In this document: positions 1 to 7,943 of the stretch, one piece after another
Layout: every line of letters starts with the position of its first letter
How positions within the stretch are numbered: position 1 is the stretch's first letter
DNA from: Psychrobacter sp. Cmf 22.2
GTDB taxonomy: Bacteria; Pseudomonadota; Gammaproteobacteria; Pseudomonadales; Moraxellaceae
NCBI RefSeq assembly: GCF_001921745.1
Contig: NZ_MRYA01000001.1
Coordinates: 682,001 to 746,000 of the forward strand
Length of the DNA stretch: 64,000 nucleotides
Reading direction: 5' to 3'
Program-made: the position numbers and the translations under genes
Notes under the pieces: model-generated
Database searches by the model: none
The model's input: the letters and a program-made list of their open reading frames with translations, nothing else
What the model was told of the DNA's origin: nothing

Positions 1-329
1 GTATCTTTTTTACCAAATAGTCGCGCTTTCATTACTTTAGTATCGTTAAAGACAATAAGATCGCCCGCGTCAAGCAACGACGGTAATGCGGTAAATAAAT
101 GGTCTTGAGGCAGACTTGTTTGTTCTGATTGATCTATAGCGGGTACATAAAGCAACTTAGAATCCGAGCGCTTAGCTAACGGATAGCGAGCAATTAGCTC
201 GTCTGGTAATTCATAATCGTAATCGGCTACGCTCAGATAAGTCAGTGGGCTATCATCATGTTGAGTATCATTCATATCGGTATCGTTATCTACGTTAGGA
301 GTGGTGGTTTTGATGTTTAAGTTGGTCAT
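1..329 (-). CDS. queA: S-adenosylmethionine:tRNA ribosyltransferase-isomerase, N-terminal part
   Basis: QueA transfers and rearranges the ribosyl part of S-adenosylmethionine onto preQ1 in tRNA to make epoxyqueuosine, a cytoplasmic step in queuosine synthesis. The gene runs off the left edge, so only about 109 N-terminal residues are present. They include DYDYELPDELIARYP, the usual QueA opening, and later DAGDLIVFNDTKVMKARLFG, the typical FNDT(K/R)V..ARL(F/Y)G segment. The chosen ATG at 329 gives about 34 residues ahead of the family's usual start; an internal ATG near 275 is an alternative. No neighbour in the same direction is visible upstream. Confidence 0.88.
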   Translation of the reverse strand, partial: MTNLNIKTTTPNVDNDTDMNDTQHDDSPLTYLSVADYDYELPDELIARYPLAKRSDSKLLYVPAIDQSEQTSLPQDHLFTALPSLLDAGDLIVFNDTKVMKARLFGKKD

Positions 330-432
330 AATGAGTCATACAGGTAGGTAAAATTTTGGCATTAGTTTAGCAGAAACGGGATAATAGCGGAAAAGTTCCA
401 AATACAGTCAGATCAATATAAAAAAGACACGA

Positions 433-1518
433 TTAATCGAATAAGGTAAGCTGCGGTAGGGGTTGTGTTGCAGAGGCTAGAGACGAGTAGGTGACGCCCA
501 CGAGTCTAATAGGGAGAACGCGAGGTATGTCTAAAAATAACTTATCTAACCAATAATGAGCAGACTCTGCACCTACAAAAGCCGTAGATAGCGTATGTGA
601 GCGCGTTATTTGTGTAAAATCAGCATATTTTATCTTGAGCGTAATTGTATAAGCGATAAGCTGCTTGCTTTCCATCTGTCTAAACGCATCGGCGTTTTGC
701 TCATATATTTGTGAGCGTAATAGGTCGTTGTCATTTAGGTTGTCTCTAAAAGTTGTTTCTGAGCCGACTGACTTATGCCGTCGTTCAGACTTTACCAGTC
801 GCTCATCACGACCATGCGCAATATCATGATAAAACTGTCCACGTTTACCAAACTCGTTAACTAACAATGCTGCGGGCACCTGTCGAAGATCAGCACCATT
901 AGCTACTCCCATGGCATGTAGGCGCTTAGCTGTGGCCTTACCAATACCGTGAAAACGCTCTATAGGCAACGTACTTATAAATGCTGCTGCATCAGCAGGG
1001 GTAATAATAGCGGTACCATTAGGTTTATTTATATCAGAAGCAATTTTTGCTAGCATTTTATTAAACGAAACACCTGCTGATGCCGTTAGTCCTGTTTGAT
1101 CTAGTATTTGTGCTCGTAACCAGTTAGCCATTAAGGTAGCTGAACCTTTATGCACTTGAAGACCTGTAACGTCAAGATAAGCTTCATCCAAAGATAGTGG
1201 CTCAACATGCGGTGTCAGACTATACATGATAGAGCGAATTTGGCTACTGACTGCTCTATAAACATCAAATCTTGGTCGTACAAATATCGCCTCTGGACAA
1301 CGCTTGCGAGCCTCGTAGCAAGACATTGCAGAGCGCACACCAAATTTACGTACTTCATAACTAGCAGCAGCGACCACGCCGCGACCGCTTGGGTCTCCAC
1401 CAACGACTAAAGGTTTACCACGATATTGAGGAAAATCTCGTTGTTCGACGCTGGCATAAAAAGCATCCATATCTAGATGAATAATCTTACGAGGGGTAGG
1501 TGTGATAGAAGCTGTCAT
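433..1518 (-). CDS. dinB: DNA polymerase IV (Y-family, translesion)
   Basis: Error-prone Y-family polymerase that extends past lesions and mismatched ends. With the start at 1518 the protein has 361 residues, close to the usual length of about 350. It opens with IIHLDMDAFYASVEQRD (metal-binding D16) and has SLDEAYLDV with the second acidic pair. It ends in QLTLFD, a canonical beta-clamp binding motif. The open frame continues upstream to 1641, but those 41 residues have no family match, so I chose the internal ATG. No clear LexA box was seen upstream. It is codirectional with queA but separated by about 100 bases. Confidence 0.93.
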   Translation of the reverse strand: MTASITPTPRKIIHLDMDAFYASVEQRDFPQYRGKPLVVGGDPSGRGVVAAASYEVRKFGVRSAMSCYEARKRCPEAIFVRPRFDVYRAVSSQIRSIMYSLTPHVEPLSLDEAYLDVTGLQVHKGSATLMANWLRAQILDQTGLTASAGVSFNKMLAKIASDINKPNGTAIITPADAAAFISTLPIERFHGIGKATAKRLHAMGVANGADLRQVPAALLVNEFGKRGQFYHDIAHGRDERLVKSERRHKSVGSETTFRDNLNDNDLLRSQIYEQNADAFRQMESKQLIAYTITLKIKYADFTQITRSHTLSTAFVGAESAHYWLDKLFLDIPRVLPIRLVGVTYSSLASATQPLPQLTLFD

Positions 1519-2058
1519 AGTTTCTATTTTACCTGAAATTGTAGGATTTTTGAGTAATGGTTGTTGAACACAAGATGTAATTGAAGTGATTTGAAATCGG
1601 ATACTAACCAGCTGCCCTATAATGGCTTTAGAGTAGATCATCTACTATGACAGGTAATAGACACGCTTTTGAATATATGACCATTTATTAGTCTTGACGA
1701 AATTCATTGAGCAATAAAAGCTGTCTTTATTCGATTAATTTTACCATTTAAGATTACATTTGTACCACTTATAACAATGAAAAAATAAGTAGTAGCCGTT
1801 AGTACTGTTAGTTTGCTAAGTTAAGTCAAGATTGTTCAGAGCCATATCTTTAAGTAGACAATCTACGGCTATATTATTTAATTTTACTAAATAATATATA
1901 TTGAGATTTTAATAAGTCTAAAAAGGTTGCCATTTAGAAAATGGTAATACCATAAATATTCAATTCTATTTTGAATAATAAAAGGTGCAAATTTTACATT
2001 ATTATAATGTAACAAATCTTTTAAACTTTCAAAAAAACTAATGACTAAGGAGTTTAAA
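1519..2058. other. AT-rich gene-free stretch with inverted repeats
   Basis: About 540 bases with no supported gene. It holds a perfect 10-base inverted repeat with a 7-base loop at 1871-1897 (ATATTATTTA / TAAATAATAT) and the 19-base palindrome listed separately at 1994-2012. The very low GC makes chance AT palindromes more likely, so only the second, which sits at a promoter position, is called as a possible site. Confidence 0.5.
1994..2012. promoter_or_regulatory. Perfect 19-base palindrome, possible operator
   Basis: TTACATTATTATAATGTAA is a perfect 9+1+9 palindrome ending 46 bases before the ATG of the small gene at 2059. It contains a TATAAT hexamer at 2003-2008, so a protein bound here would cover a -10 element. 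No good -35 hexamer sits 16 to 18 bases upstream. Operator function is inferred from shape and position only. Confidence 0.4.
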
Positions 2059-2304
2059 ATGAATAATCAATTGAAAGGCAGTGACCTCACTCGAGCAATG
2101 TTAAAAAACGGCGAACAAAATATATGGTGTGCAGTCGATGACGAGAGTGACGAGCGTGCTATTACAGACCATGAAAACAACGACTTTACTGCTCGTATTG
2201 TATCCTTTGTAGATGGTAAATTTATCTGTACGAGCGGAGCACCATGGACATATGCTGTACCCATTAAGATAGTTGCAATCACGCAAGAAGAGGCTGGGTT
2301 ATAA
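2059..2304 (+). CDS. Small conserved-looking protein of unknown function
   Basis: An 81-residue acidic soluble protein with no signal peptide or membrane segment. I do not recognise the family. I chose ATG 2059 (MNNQLKGSDL) over the in-frame ATG at 2041 because AAGGAG at 2047-2052 lies six bases before 2059, an excellent ribosome-binding site. The protein has mixed beta-type sequence (FTARIVSFVDGKFICTSG) and reads like a real gene. It stands alone between AT-rich spacers with a palindrome just upstream. Confidence 0.65.
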   Translation: MNNQLKGSDLTRAMLKNGEQNIWCAVDDESDERAITDHENNDFTARIVSFVDGKFICTSGAPWTYAVPIKIVAITQEEAGL

Positions 2305-2470
2305 ATATTGGCCGTAAACGATGTAAAAAAGGATAATTAAGATGATTATTAAAGGTATGAGTTGGTACTGATAAGGTTCATACTTGAAAATATATAATCT
2401 ATATACAGTTGAGTAAGCTGTATCTTATAGGGAGTTTTAATACTCTAATTACGTCACTAAATTATCCTTG

Positions 2471-2497
2471 AGCTTTTATAGCTTTTATAGCTTTTAT
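2471..2497. repeat. Three tandem 9-base repeats
   Basis: AGCTTTTAT is repeated three times head to tail without mismatch (2471-2479, 2480-2488, 2489-2497). It is a short array that could vary in copy number between strains. No function is evident. Confidence 0.75.
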
Positions 2498-2686
2498 CTT
2501 TATCGAATCAATCAACAGAGCTTTATCCCTATCTAAAAATACAATCTTAATAGTTAACAATCATAGAAGTAGTGCCTACAAAAAATTATTAGTATATAAA
2601 ATAACGCTAACTTTACTGCTTTTATAATGTTTTCAATTAAAGAATATAACTCTACTGCTGCGTACCTGCTTTTATCACTTAAGCAA

Positions 2687-2923
2687 TTGGTATAGTTAAT
2701 CAACTATACCAAAAGTTCTTATACCCAATTGAGTTGATAATTAAAAGTACATAATTCTCGAGCTTCTTGTCTCTAAAAACCTTATATAGTCGATTCTCTC
2801 TAAAAATGACATAGCGCTACTGGTATAAATTTTACTTGCGTGCTGTCACCACAGAGGCTGCGCAAAATTCATCCCAGTAGCGCGCTTAAATTTATAACAA
2901 TTTTATTTTGAACTGACTATACC
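2687..2923. repeat. MITE-like block with nested inverted repeats
   Basis: The left end has a perfect hairpin, TTGGTATAGTT and AACTATACCAA with four bases between (2687-2712). The right end carries ACTATACC at 2916-2923, an inverted copy of GGTATAGT at 2689-2696. Inside, GCGCTACTGG at 2814-2823 pairs perfectly with CCAGTAGCGC at 2874-2883 around a GC-richer core. Size (about 240 bases), terminal inverted repeats, internal stem and no open frame resemble a non-autonomous element or a dispersed intergenic repeat. There is no second copy in this window to prove it. Confidence 0.45.
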
Positions 2924-3310
2924 TACCTCGTTTCTCACTTGTTGTAGACAACTCAATATGTCTTGAAAGCAAATTTAATATTTTTCTGATTATGAAGAAG
3001 ATATAGCGACTTATTTAGCGCATCTTAGTTCTATTTCACGATTTATATTATGAATGAACAAACGTTCAAATTATTTCTGAACAGAACGAACATTAGTAAA
3101 CTACATTATCACGTTAAACTATTCCTTCCCTTAACATATGCATTATGAAGCAGAAAATATTTGCGCTTTATATAAGTATTGACGGTTATTATGCAAGATA
3201 AGCGGTAAATTAAGCTTCTAATGAAGTATTTATAGAAACATGCTACAAAGCAGTAAATTTTTAAATTTAGATTTACAAACAAATATTTATTAATAATATC
3301 TTACTTATTA

Positions 3311-3338
3311 TTGAAATATTGTCAAGTATATGTATAAT
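3311..3338 (+). promoter_or_regulatory. Sigma-70 type promoter for the T6SS operon
   Basis: TTGAAA (3311-3316), a 16-base spacer and a perfect TATAAT (3333-3338) lie about 100 bases before the first gene of the T6SS locus. It is the best promoter candidate in the upstream kilobase. I saw no sigma-54 -24/-12 element. Confidence 0.55.
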
Positions 3339-3437
3339 CTCCTTGTAAATTAGTTATTATTTGTTCATTCTTAGCGTTTGCCTTAATAAATTATTGCGCT
3401 AATTTTATTGTTGTACAATTCTGATGATACTGCACTT

Positions 3438-3899
3438 ATGAACCCTATTTATCGTATTAAGCTTACCAATTCAAATTTGTTATCTATAGTCCTTAGTGCC
3501 TCTGTGTTGATTACAGGTTGTGGCACGGGCGCTAAAGGTAGCCAACATAATATGAGCCAGCCAACAGTTAAACAGTTGAGCAGTTCTTCGCTCGTTTATT
3601 TGACTGGCGCTACTGAGGCCAAAAACTCGAACGATAGCAGCATAGAAGAATGGATGACTATAGCCAAAACCAACTATGACTCAAAAAACTACTCACGAGC
3701 ATTAAGAGCGGCTAATGAAGCGCTCAGTATCGACAATCAGATTGTCGAGGCTCGTCAGATTGCGATGCTATCGTCTGTTAAGGTCATGCAAAGTAATGTG
3801 GACGCTTACCACGACAACGCGTTGATGAATAGCCATGATAAGGCTACGTTCAAAGAAACTTTGACCAATATGACTACCTTGATCAATAACTCTGATTAA
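3438..3899 (+). CDS. TPR-like lipoprotein at the head of the T6SS operon
   Basis: A 153-residue predicted lipoprotein. The N-terminus is basic, then hydrophobic, ending in a lipobox-like VLITGC with the lipidated Cys at residue 28. The mature part has one helix-turn-helix resembling a TPR (NYDSKNYSRALRAANEALSIDNQIVEARQIAM). I chose ATG 3438; a TTG at 3408 is in frame but lacks support. It heads the plus-strand T6SS cluster. Some T6SS clusters begin with a small accessory periplasmic protein, such as AsaA in Acinetobacter; whether this is equivalent is only an inference from position. TssJ is also a T6SS outer-membrane lipoprotein but has a different beta-sandwich fold, so I do not call it that. 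Confidence 0.68.
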   Translation: MNPIYRIKLTNSNLLSIVLSASVLITGCGTGAKGSQHNMSQPTVKQLSSSSLVYLTGATEAKNSNDSSIEEWMTIAKTNYDSKNYSRALRAANEALSIDNQIVEARQIAMLSSVKVMQSNVDAYHDNALMNSHDKATFKETLTNMTTLINNSD

Positions 3900-3976
3900 A
3901 CCATCCTTTGGTTAAACTACTCTTGAGTAAATAGATCTCTCAATCTAATACTAATAATAGCGAGCACCGACTTACC

Positions 3977-4711
3977 ATGAACAGTATTAAAAGCAGTATA
4001 AAAGTTAGTTTTAAGTTGCCTAAAGCTATCTTTTCGGGTCTGCTTATTATAGGCACTGCTATGGGTACAGCACATAGTGAGCTTGTCATACAAGAAAAAG
4101 ATCCAGGCTCAAGCGTTATTAATCAATACGCTAAGCTTAAAAATGCTGATGCAAGATCACCACAGCTACATCAATTAGTTTCAGACCTAAATCAAAGGCT
4201 GTCAGCCAATCCAGATGATTCTTTAGCATGGGAGATTTTGGCACAGATTTATTATAGCAATGGCTATCATGCTGATGCTGTCTATGCAGCAAGCGAAGCG
4301 ATTGAGTTAGGTCACAGCACTGCCAAGCTCAAGAATATACTACTAAATAGCAGTGCTATCGTTTCCCAAAAACAGCTGCAATCAGACTACTTAACTGATG
4401 AGGTTGATGCAGAATTTTTAAAAGAATATCAATACTCCCTTAGCAAGATATACGGGGAGATCTACGAGTTTAATTACGATGAGTCTTTACCGAAACCGCC
4501 AGCACCTGTCATCAAGCCTAGAGCGGTAAAAAATAAGACTAAATCGAGAAAACAGCGCCGTACATCCGTCAAGAAAAAAGCTTCTCCTGTGAAAAGAAAA
4601 GCAGCAGTGAAACAAAGGCGCGCTCCTACCAAACCCGTCAAAGAGCAGTCTCCCTCTAAAAGTAGTCCTTCTATAGCTACTGACCCATTTAAAAATGTAC
4701 GTTCAAAATAG
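3977..4711 (+). CDS. Exported protein with TPR-like repeat and very basic C-terminal tail, T6SS-associated
   Basis: A 244-residue protein with a Sec-type signal (KLPKAIFSGLLIIGTAMGTAHS) and likely cleavage near residue 34. Residues about 75-115 form a TPR-like pair (NPDDSLAWEILAQIYYSNGYHADAVYAASEAIELG). From about residue 175 it becomes a Lys/Arg/Pro-rich tail (KSRKQRRTSVKKKASP and similar), an unusual feature for a periplasmic protein; it might bind peptidoglycan or other polyanions. It ends 21 bases before tssB, so it is probably cotranscribed. It shares the TPR-like core pattern with the lipoprotein just upstream. It is a positional candidate for the AsaA-type accessory protein of Acinetobacter T6SS; family membership is not established. 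Confidence 0.68.
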   Translation: MNSIKSSIKVSFKLPKAIFSGLLIIGTAMGTAHSELVIQEKDPGSSVINQYAKLKNADARSPQLHQLVSDLNQRLSANPDDSLAWEILAQIYYSNGYHADAVYAASEAIELGHSTAKLKNILLNSSAIVSQKQLQSDYLTDEVDAEFLKEYQYSLSKIYGEIYEFNYDESLPKPPAPVIKPRAVKNKTKSRKQRRTSVKKKASPVKRKAAVKQRRAPTKPVKEQSPSKSSPSIATDPFKNVRSK

Positions 4712-4732
4712 CAATTGCTGAGGTAACTTATT

Positions 4733-5245
4733 ATGGCAAAGCAAGACAGTGTGCAAAAGAAACTCGCAAAAGTACGTGCTCCTCGGGTACATCTTACTTA
4801 TGACGTCGAAGTTGGCGATGCGATCGAAACTAAGGAAATTCCCTTTGTCGTTGGCGTGCTGGGTGAGTTCTCAGGTGACTCTACGCTTGAACAACCGCGC
4901 TTTAAAGACAAGAAGTTTGTTGAAGTAGATTTGGATACTTTCGACGAGGTAATGTCAGGACTAGCGCCGCGCGCGACCTTTAGAGTTCAGAATGATTTGA
5001 GTGACACAGGTGGCGAGTTTGCGGTTGATTTAGCATTTAATAGTATCGACGATTTTCGTCCTGAAGCTGTGGCCGATCAGATTGAGCCATTAAAGCAGTT
5101 GGTACAAGCACGAGATCGATTGGCAGATTTACGTAATAAGATTTCGGCTAATGAAAAGCTTGAAGATTTACTGGACGATGTGCTTAAAAATACTGAGCAA
5201 GTCAAAAAAATGGCCGAACAAAATCAAACTGACGGTGAGGATTAA
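4733..5245 (+). CDS. tssB: T6SS contractile sheath small subunit TssB/VipA
   Basis: TssB pairs with TssC to form the contractile sheath that fires the Hcp tube. The 170-residue length is standard. Typical features are the N-terminal KLAKVRAPRVHLTYDVEVGD, the IPFVVGVLGEFSG segment, and DLAFNSIDDFRPEAVADQI near residue 105, followed by the coiled C-terminal part. A start at 4733 is preceded by GAGG. tssC begins at the next base after its stop, so the two sheath subunits are translationally linked. Confidence 0.96.
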   Translation: MAKQDSVQKKLAKVRAPRVHLTYDVEVGDAIETKEIPFVVGVLGEFSGDSTLEQPRFKDKKFVEVDLDTFDEVMSGLAPRATFRVQNDLSDTGGEFAVDLAFNSIDDFRPEAVADQIEPLKQLVQARDRLADLRNKISANEKLEDLLDDVLKNTEQVKKMAEQNQTDGED

Positions 5246-6739
5246 ATGATGAGTGCCCAGGCCCAGCAGAACATAGCAACCGATTCGTTGAATAATGAAA
5301 GCTACGACTTACTCGAAGAAATCGTCAATAAAAGTAACGTTGCCAAGTCCGATGATGAGAAAAACCGCGCGAAGTCGCAAATCGCAGAGCTGGCCAATGA
5401 AGTCATGCAAGGCACAGTGACATTATCAGATAATCTATCGGCATCAATTGACGCGCGTATTGCTCAGATTGATGCGCTGATCTCTAAGCAGTTGACTACG
5501 GTTATGCATGCTCCTGAGTTTCAGAAGCTAGAATCTAGCTGGCGCGGTCTACATTACCTATGTAGCCAAACGCCATCAGAATCCATGCTTAAGATACGCA
5601 TGATGAACACCACCAAGCGCGAGCTTACCAAAGACTTTCAATCTTCGATAGATTTTGACCAAAGCACGTTGTTCAAAAAGATATATGAAGAAGAGTTCGG
5701 TAGTTTTGGCGGCGAACCCTATGCAGCAATCGTTGGCGATTTTGAGTTTACTCGCCAAAACTCTGATATGTATCTGCTTGAGCAATTGTCTCATGTGGCA
5801 GCAGCTTCTCATGCACCATTTGTATCGGCTGCATCAGCCGAGATGTTTGGATTAGATTCATTTACTGACATCGGACGCCCTAGAGATTTATCCAAAATAT
5901 TTGAAACGGCAGAATACATACGCTGGCGTGCTTTTAGACAGTCAGAAGATGCACGTTACGTGGCTCTTACGGTGCCTAGATTTTTAGGGCGTCTGCCTTA
6001 TGACCCAAAAGAAGGGACAGTGGTTGAAGGTTTTAATTTTACAGAAGAAGTCTCGGGTAATGATCATAGCGACTATCTATGGGTGAATGCCGCTTATGCA
6101 TTTGCTTCGCGTCTGACTGCTGCATTTTCTGATTATCGCTGGTGTGCGGCTATTCGCGGCGTTGAAGGGGGTGGCTTAGTTGAAGGTTTACCTGTCCACA
6201 CTTTTAAAACCGATGATGGTGATTTGGCACTCAAATGTCCAACCGAGATATCTATCACTGATCGCCGTGAAAAAGAGCTGAGCGATTTAGGTTTTATTCC
6301 ATTAGTTCACTGTAAAAATACTAATTATGCGGCCTTTTTTGGAGCGCAATCAGTACAAAAAGCCAAAACTTATCAAAACGATGATGCTAATGCCAACGCT
6401 GTGTTATCGACCCAACTACAATATATCATGGCAGTATCACGTATTGCCCATTACCTAAAAGCGATGATGCGCGACAAGGTTGGTAGCTTTTTATCGCCTG
6501 GTAATGTTGAGTCGTTTTTGAACGACTGGATTTCTCGTTATGTCTTGCTAGACGACGGCGCCTCTCAAGAAGCAAAAGCCCAGTACCCACTGCGCGAAGC
6601 TTCTGTACAAGTTGTAGAAGTGCCAGGTAAGCCTGGCGTCTACAAGTCAGTGGTCTTTTTGAGACCACACTTTCAACTTGACGAATTGTCTGTTTCTTTG
6701 CGTTTGGTCACTCAACTACCGCAGTCTAGCAACAGCTAA
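5246..6739 (+). CDS. tssC: T6SS contractile sheath large subunit TssC/VipB
   Basis: Large sheath subunit, 497 residues, the usual length for TssC. It carries family signatures such as FQKLESSWRGLHYL (about residues 90-105), IVGDFEFTRQNSDMYLLEQL, RFLGRLPYDPK, and ADYRWC-like FSDYRWCAAIRGVEGGG. The ATG directly abuts the tssB stop codon (TAA then ATG). GGTGAGG near the end of tssB serves as ribosome-binding site. A second ATG at 5249 is equally possible. It works with tssB at 4733 and the tube protein hcp at 6794. Confidence 0.97.
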   Translation: MMSAQAQQNIATDSLNNESYDLLEEIVNKSNVAKSDDEKNRAKSQIAELANEVMQGTVTLSDNLSASIDARIAQIDALISKQLTTVMHAPEFQKLESSWRGLHYLCSQTPSESMLKIRMMNTTKRELTKDFQSSIDFDQSTLFKKIYEEEFGSFGGEPYAAIVGDFEFTRQNSDMYLLEQLSHVAAASHAPFVSAASAEMFGLDSFTDIGRPRDLSKIFETAEYIRWRAFRQSEDARYVALTVPRFLGRLPYDPKEGTVVEGFNFTEEVSGNDHSDYLWVNAAYAFASRLTAAFSDYRWCAAIRGVEGGGLVEGLPVHTFKTDDGDLALKCPTEISITDRREKELSDLGFIPLVHCKNTNYAAFFGAQSVQKAKTYQNDDANANAVLSTQLQYIMAVSRIAHYLKAMMRDKVGSFLSPGNVESFLNDWISRYVLLDDGASQEAKAQYPLREASVQVVEVPGKPGVYKSVVFLRPHFQLDELSVSLRLVTQLPQSSNS

Positions 6740-6793
6740 TCGTTTATTAAAATCCAACGTTAAGTTTAAACTTCTCAAAACAAGGTATGTGAT

Positions 6794-7297
6794 ATGAAAG
6801 ACATTTATATTCAGTTCCGTGGTAAATACAAGATTGACGGCGAGTCTCGTGATAGCGAGCATAAAGGCTGGCTTGAAGTAAATACCTGGGACCATTTGAT
6901 CCGTCAACCAAAGTCAGCGACAGCCAGTAGTGTTGGCGGTCACACCTCTGAGCGTTGTGAGCATGCTGACATGACTTTTATGAAGGATTTGGATTCTACT
7001 AGTCCTAAGCTATGGGAAGCTTGTTCAGCTGGTTATACTTTTGACGAAATCCAAATTGATTTCTATCGTGCCAACGGTGATAAGCGCGTTAAATATCTTG
7101 AAGTTAAACTTAAACATGCGCTTATCGCTAGTGTTGAGCCTACTGTCCGTTCTGAAGGCGTACCTATTGAAAAAGTCGGTATCAAGTATGCCGCTGTTGA
7201 GTGGACTTACACGCAACAAGATATCGATGGCACTGCTAAAGGTGCTGTGACCAAGAAGTGGTCGCTGGCTAACAATACTGCCACGTATACCGCTTAA
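6794..7297 (+). CDS. hcp: T6SS tube protein Hcp (TssD)
   Basis: Hcp forms stacked hexameric rings, the inner tube expelled by the sheath, and can carry small effectors. The protein has 167 residues, matching the family. It opens MKDIYIQFRGKYKIDGESRD and contains WLEVNTWDHLI and the long beta-strand region (IQIDFYRANGDKRVKYLEVKL). The ATG at 6794 is preceded by AAGG. A strong hairpin lies immediately after the gene (7335-7368), so hcp may be made in excess over the downstream genes, as is usual for this highly expressed subunit. Confidence 0.96.
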   Translation: MKDIYIQFRGKYKIDGESRDSEHKGWLEVNTWDHLIRQPKSATASSVGGHTSERCEHADMTFMKDLDSTSPKLWEACSAGYTFDEIQIDFYRANGDKRVKYLEVKLKHALIASVEPTVRSEGVPIEKVGIKYAAVEWTYTQQDIDGTAKGAVTKKWSLANNTATYTA

Positions 7298-7334
7298 GAT
7301 CGGTAGTCTGACGTGATATGTATGTATTGTGAAT

Positions 7335-7368
7335 AAAAAGAAAGGTTTATATTTAGGCCTTTCTTTTT
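7335..7368 (+). terminator. Hairpin with T-run between hcp and tssE
   Basis: AAAAAGAAAGG (7335-7345) pairs perfectly with CCTTTCTTTTT (7358-7368) across a 12-base loop and is followed by more T residues. This is a classic intrinsic terminator shape 38 bases after the hcp stop. In an operon it would act as a partial terminator that lowers expression of tssE and later genes. Confidence 0.75.
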
Positions 7369-7397
7369 TATTTTTTATGATAGGAATGACTATATTA

Positions 7398-7889
7398 ATG
7401 AATTACGCTGCTAAAGCATCTAATAAAGAAATCGGGTTTCGTCCAAACTTGTTTGAGCAATTATTTGATGACCAACCTCGTCAATTAGCGCATGAGCTTG
7501 TTGTGCGTCGTCTAAATATTGAGGAGTTAAAATCTTCTGTTGCACGAGACTTAGAATCTTTATTGAATACGCGCTGTGTGGTGTCCGATAAGCTGCAAGA
7601 ATATAAACATGTGCGCTCATCAATTTTGAATTTCGGAATACTAGACTTTGTAGGGCTAAGTAGTGCCAATCCAGCAGACTGCGATTATATTTGTCGTCAA
7701 ATCGCACAAACAGTGGAGCAACAAGACACCCGTTTAAAAAACGTTAGAGTTTCTCTGGATATTGGTGCTGTAGATGTTAATCAGCTATGTTTTTCTATTG
7801 AAGCCTTACTGAAAGTTTACCCAGCACAAGAGATGGTCAGTTTCGATGCGTTCTTTGAACCAAGCTCTCAACGTTATTTAATAAAATAA
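7398..7889 (+). CDS. tssE: T6SS baseplate protein TssE (gp25-like)
   Basis: TssE is the gp25-like wedge component of the T6SS baseplate. With ATG 7398 it has 163 residues, within the family range. The gp25 core is seen in SSVARDLESLLNTRC (about residues 50-64), YKHVRSSILNFGILDFVGL, and the C-terminal KVYPAQEMVSFDAFFEPSSQRYLIK. The frame stays open to a GTG at 7329, but the extra residues would be encoded by the terminator hairpin and form a spurious hydrophobic stretch, which TssE proteins lack. I therefore place the start at 7398. ATGs at 7377 and 7386 are alternatives. Confidence 0.87.
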   Translation: MNYAAKASNKEIGFRPNLFEQLFDDQPRQLAHELVVRRLNIEELKSSVARDLESLLNTRCVVSDKLQEYKHVRSSILNFGILDFVGLSSANPADCDYICRQIAQTVEQQDTRLKNVRVSLDIGAVDVNQLCFSIEALLKVYPAQEMVSFDAFFEPSSQRYLIK

Positions 7890-7943
7890 ACTATGTCACA
7901 GTTAAATCTGTATATATAGCAGCGATAAACATATTGAGGCCCC

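Larger units (their letters stand above)
2305..3310. other. 1 kb AT-rich non-coding stretch upstream of the T6SS locus
   Basis: No supported coding sequence. It holds a 3x9-base direct repeat, a perfect palindrome, a MITE-like block with nested inverted repeats, and a short TGAAC-AAAC-GTTCA inverted repeat at 3055-3068. No transposase gene or recognisable tRNA fragment is present. Composition is clearly more AT-rich than the flanking genes. Confidence 0.5.

Noticed and set aside
2305..3437. CRISPR array or insertion sequence in the long gene-free stretch
   Set aside because: No regularly spaced repeats of CRISPR length, no transposase frame; only short tandem and inverted repeats.
3200..3440. 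Sigma-54 promoter for the T6SS operon
   Set aside because: No GG-N10-GC type -24/-12 element was found; a sigma-70-like pair fits better.
3438..3899. First lipoprotein as TssJ
   Set aside because: The mature part looks all-helical and TPR-like, whereas TssJ is a beta-sandwich; only the lipobox and location agree.
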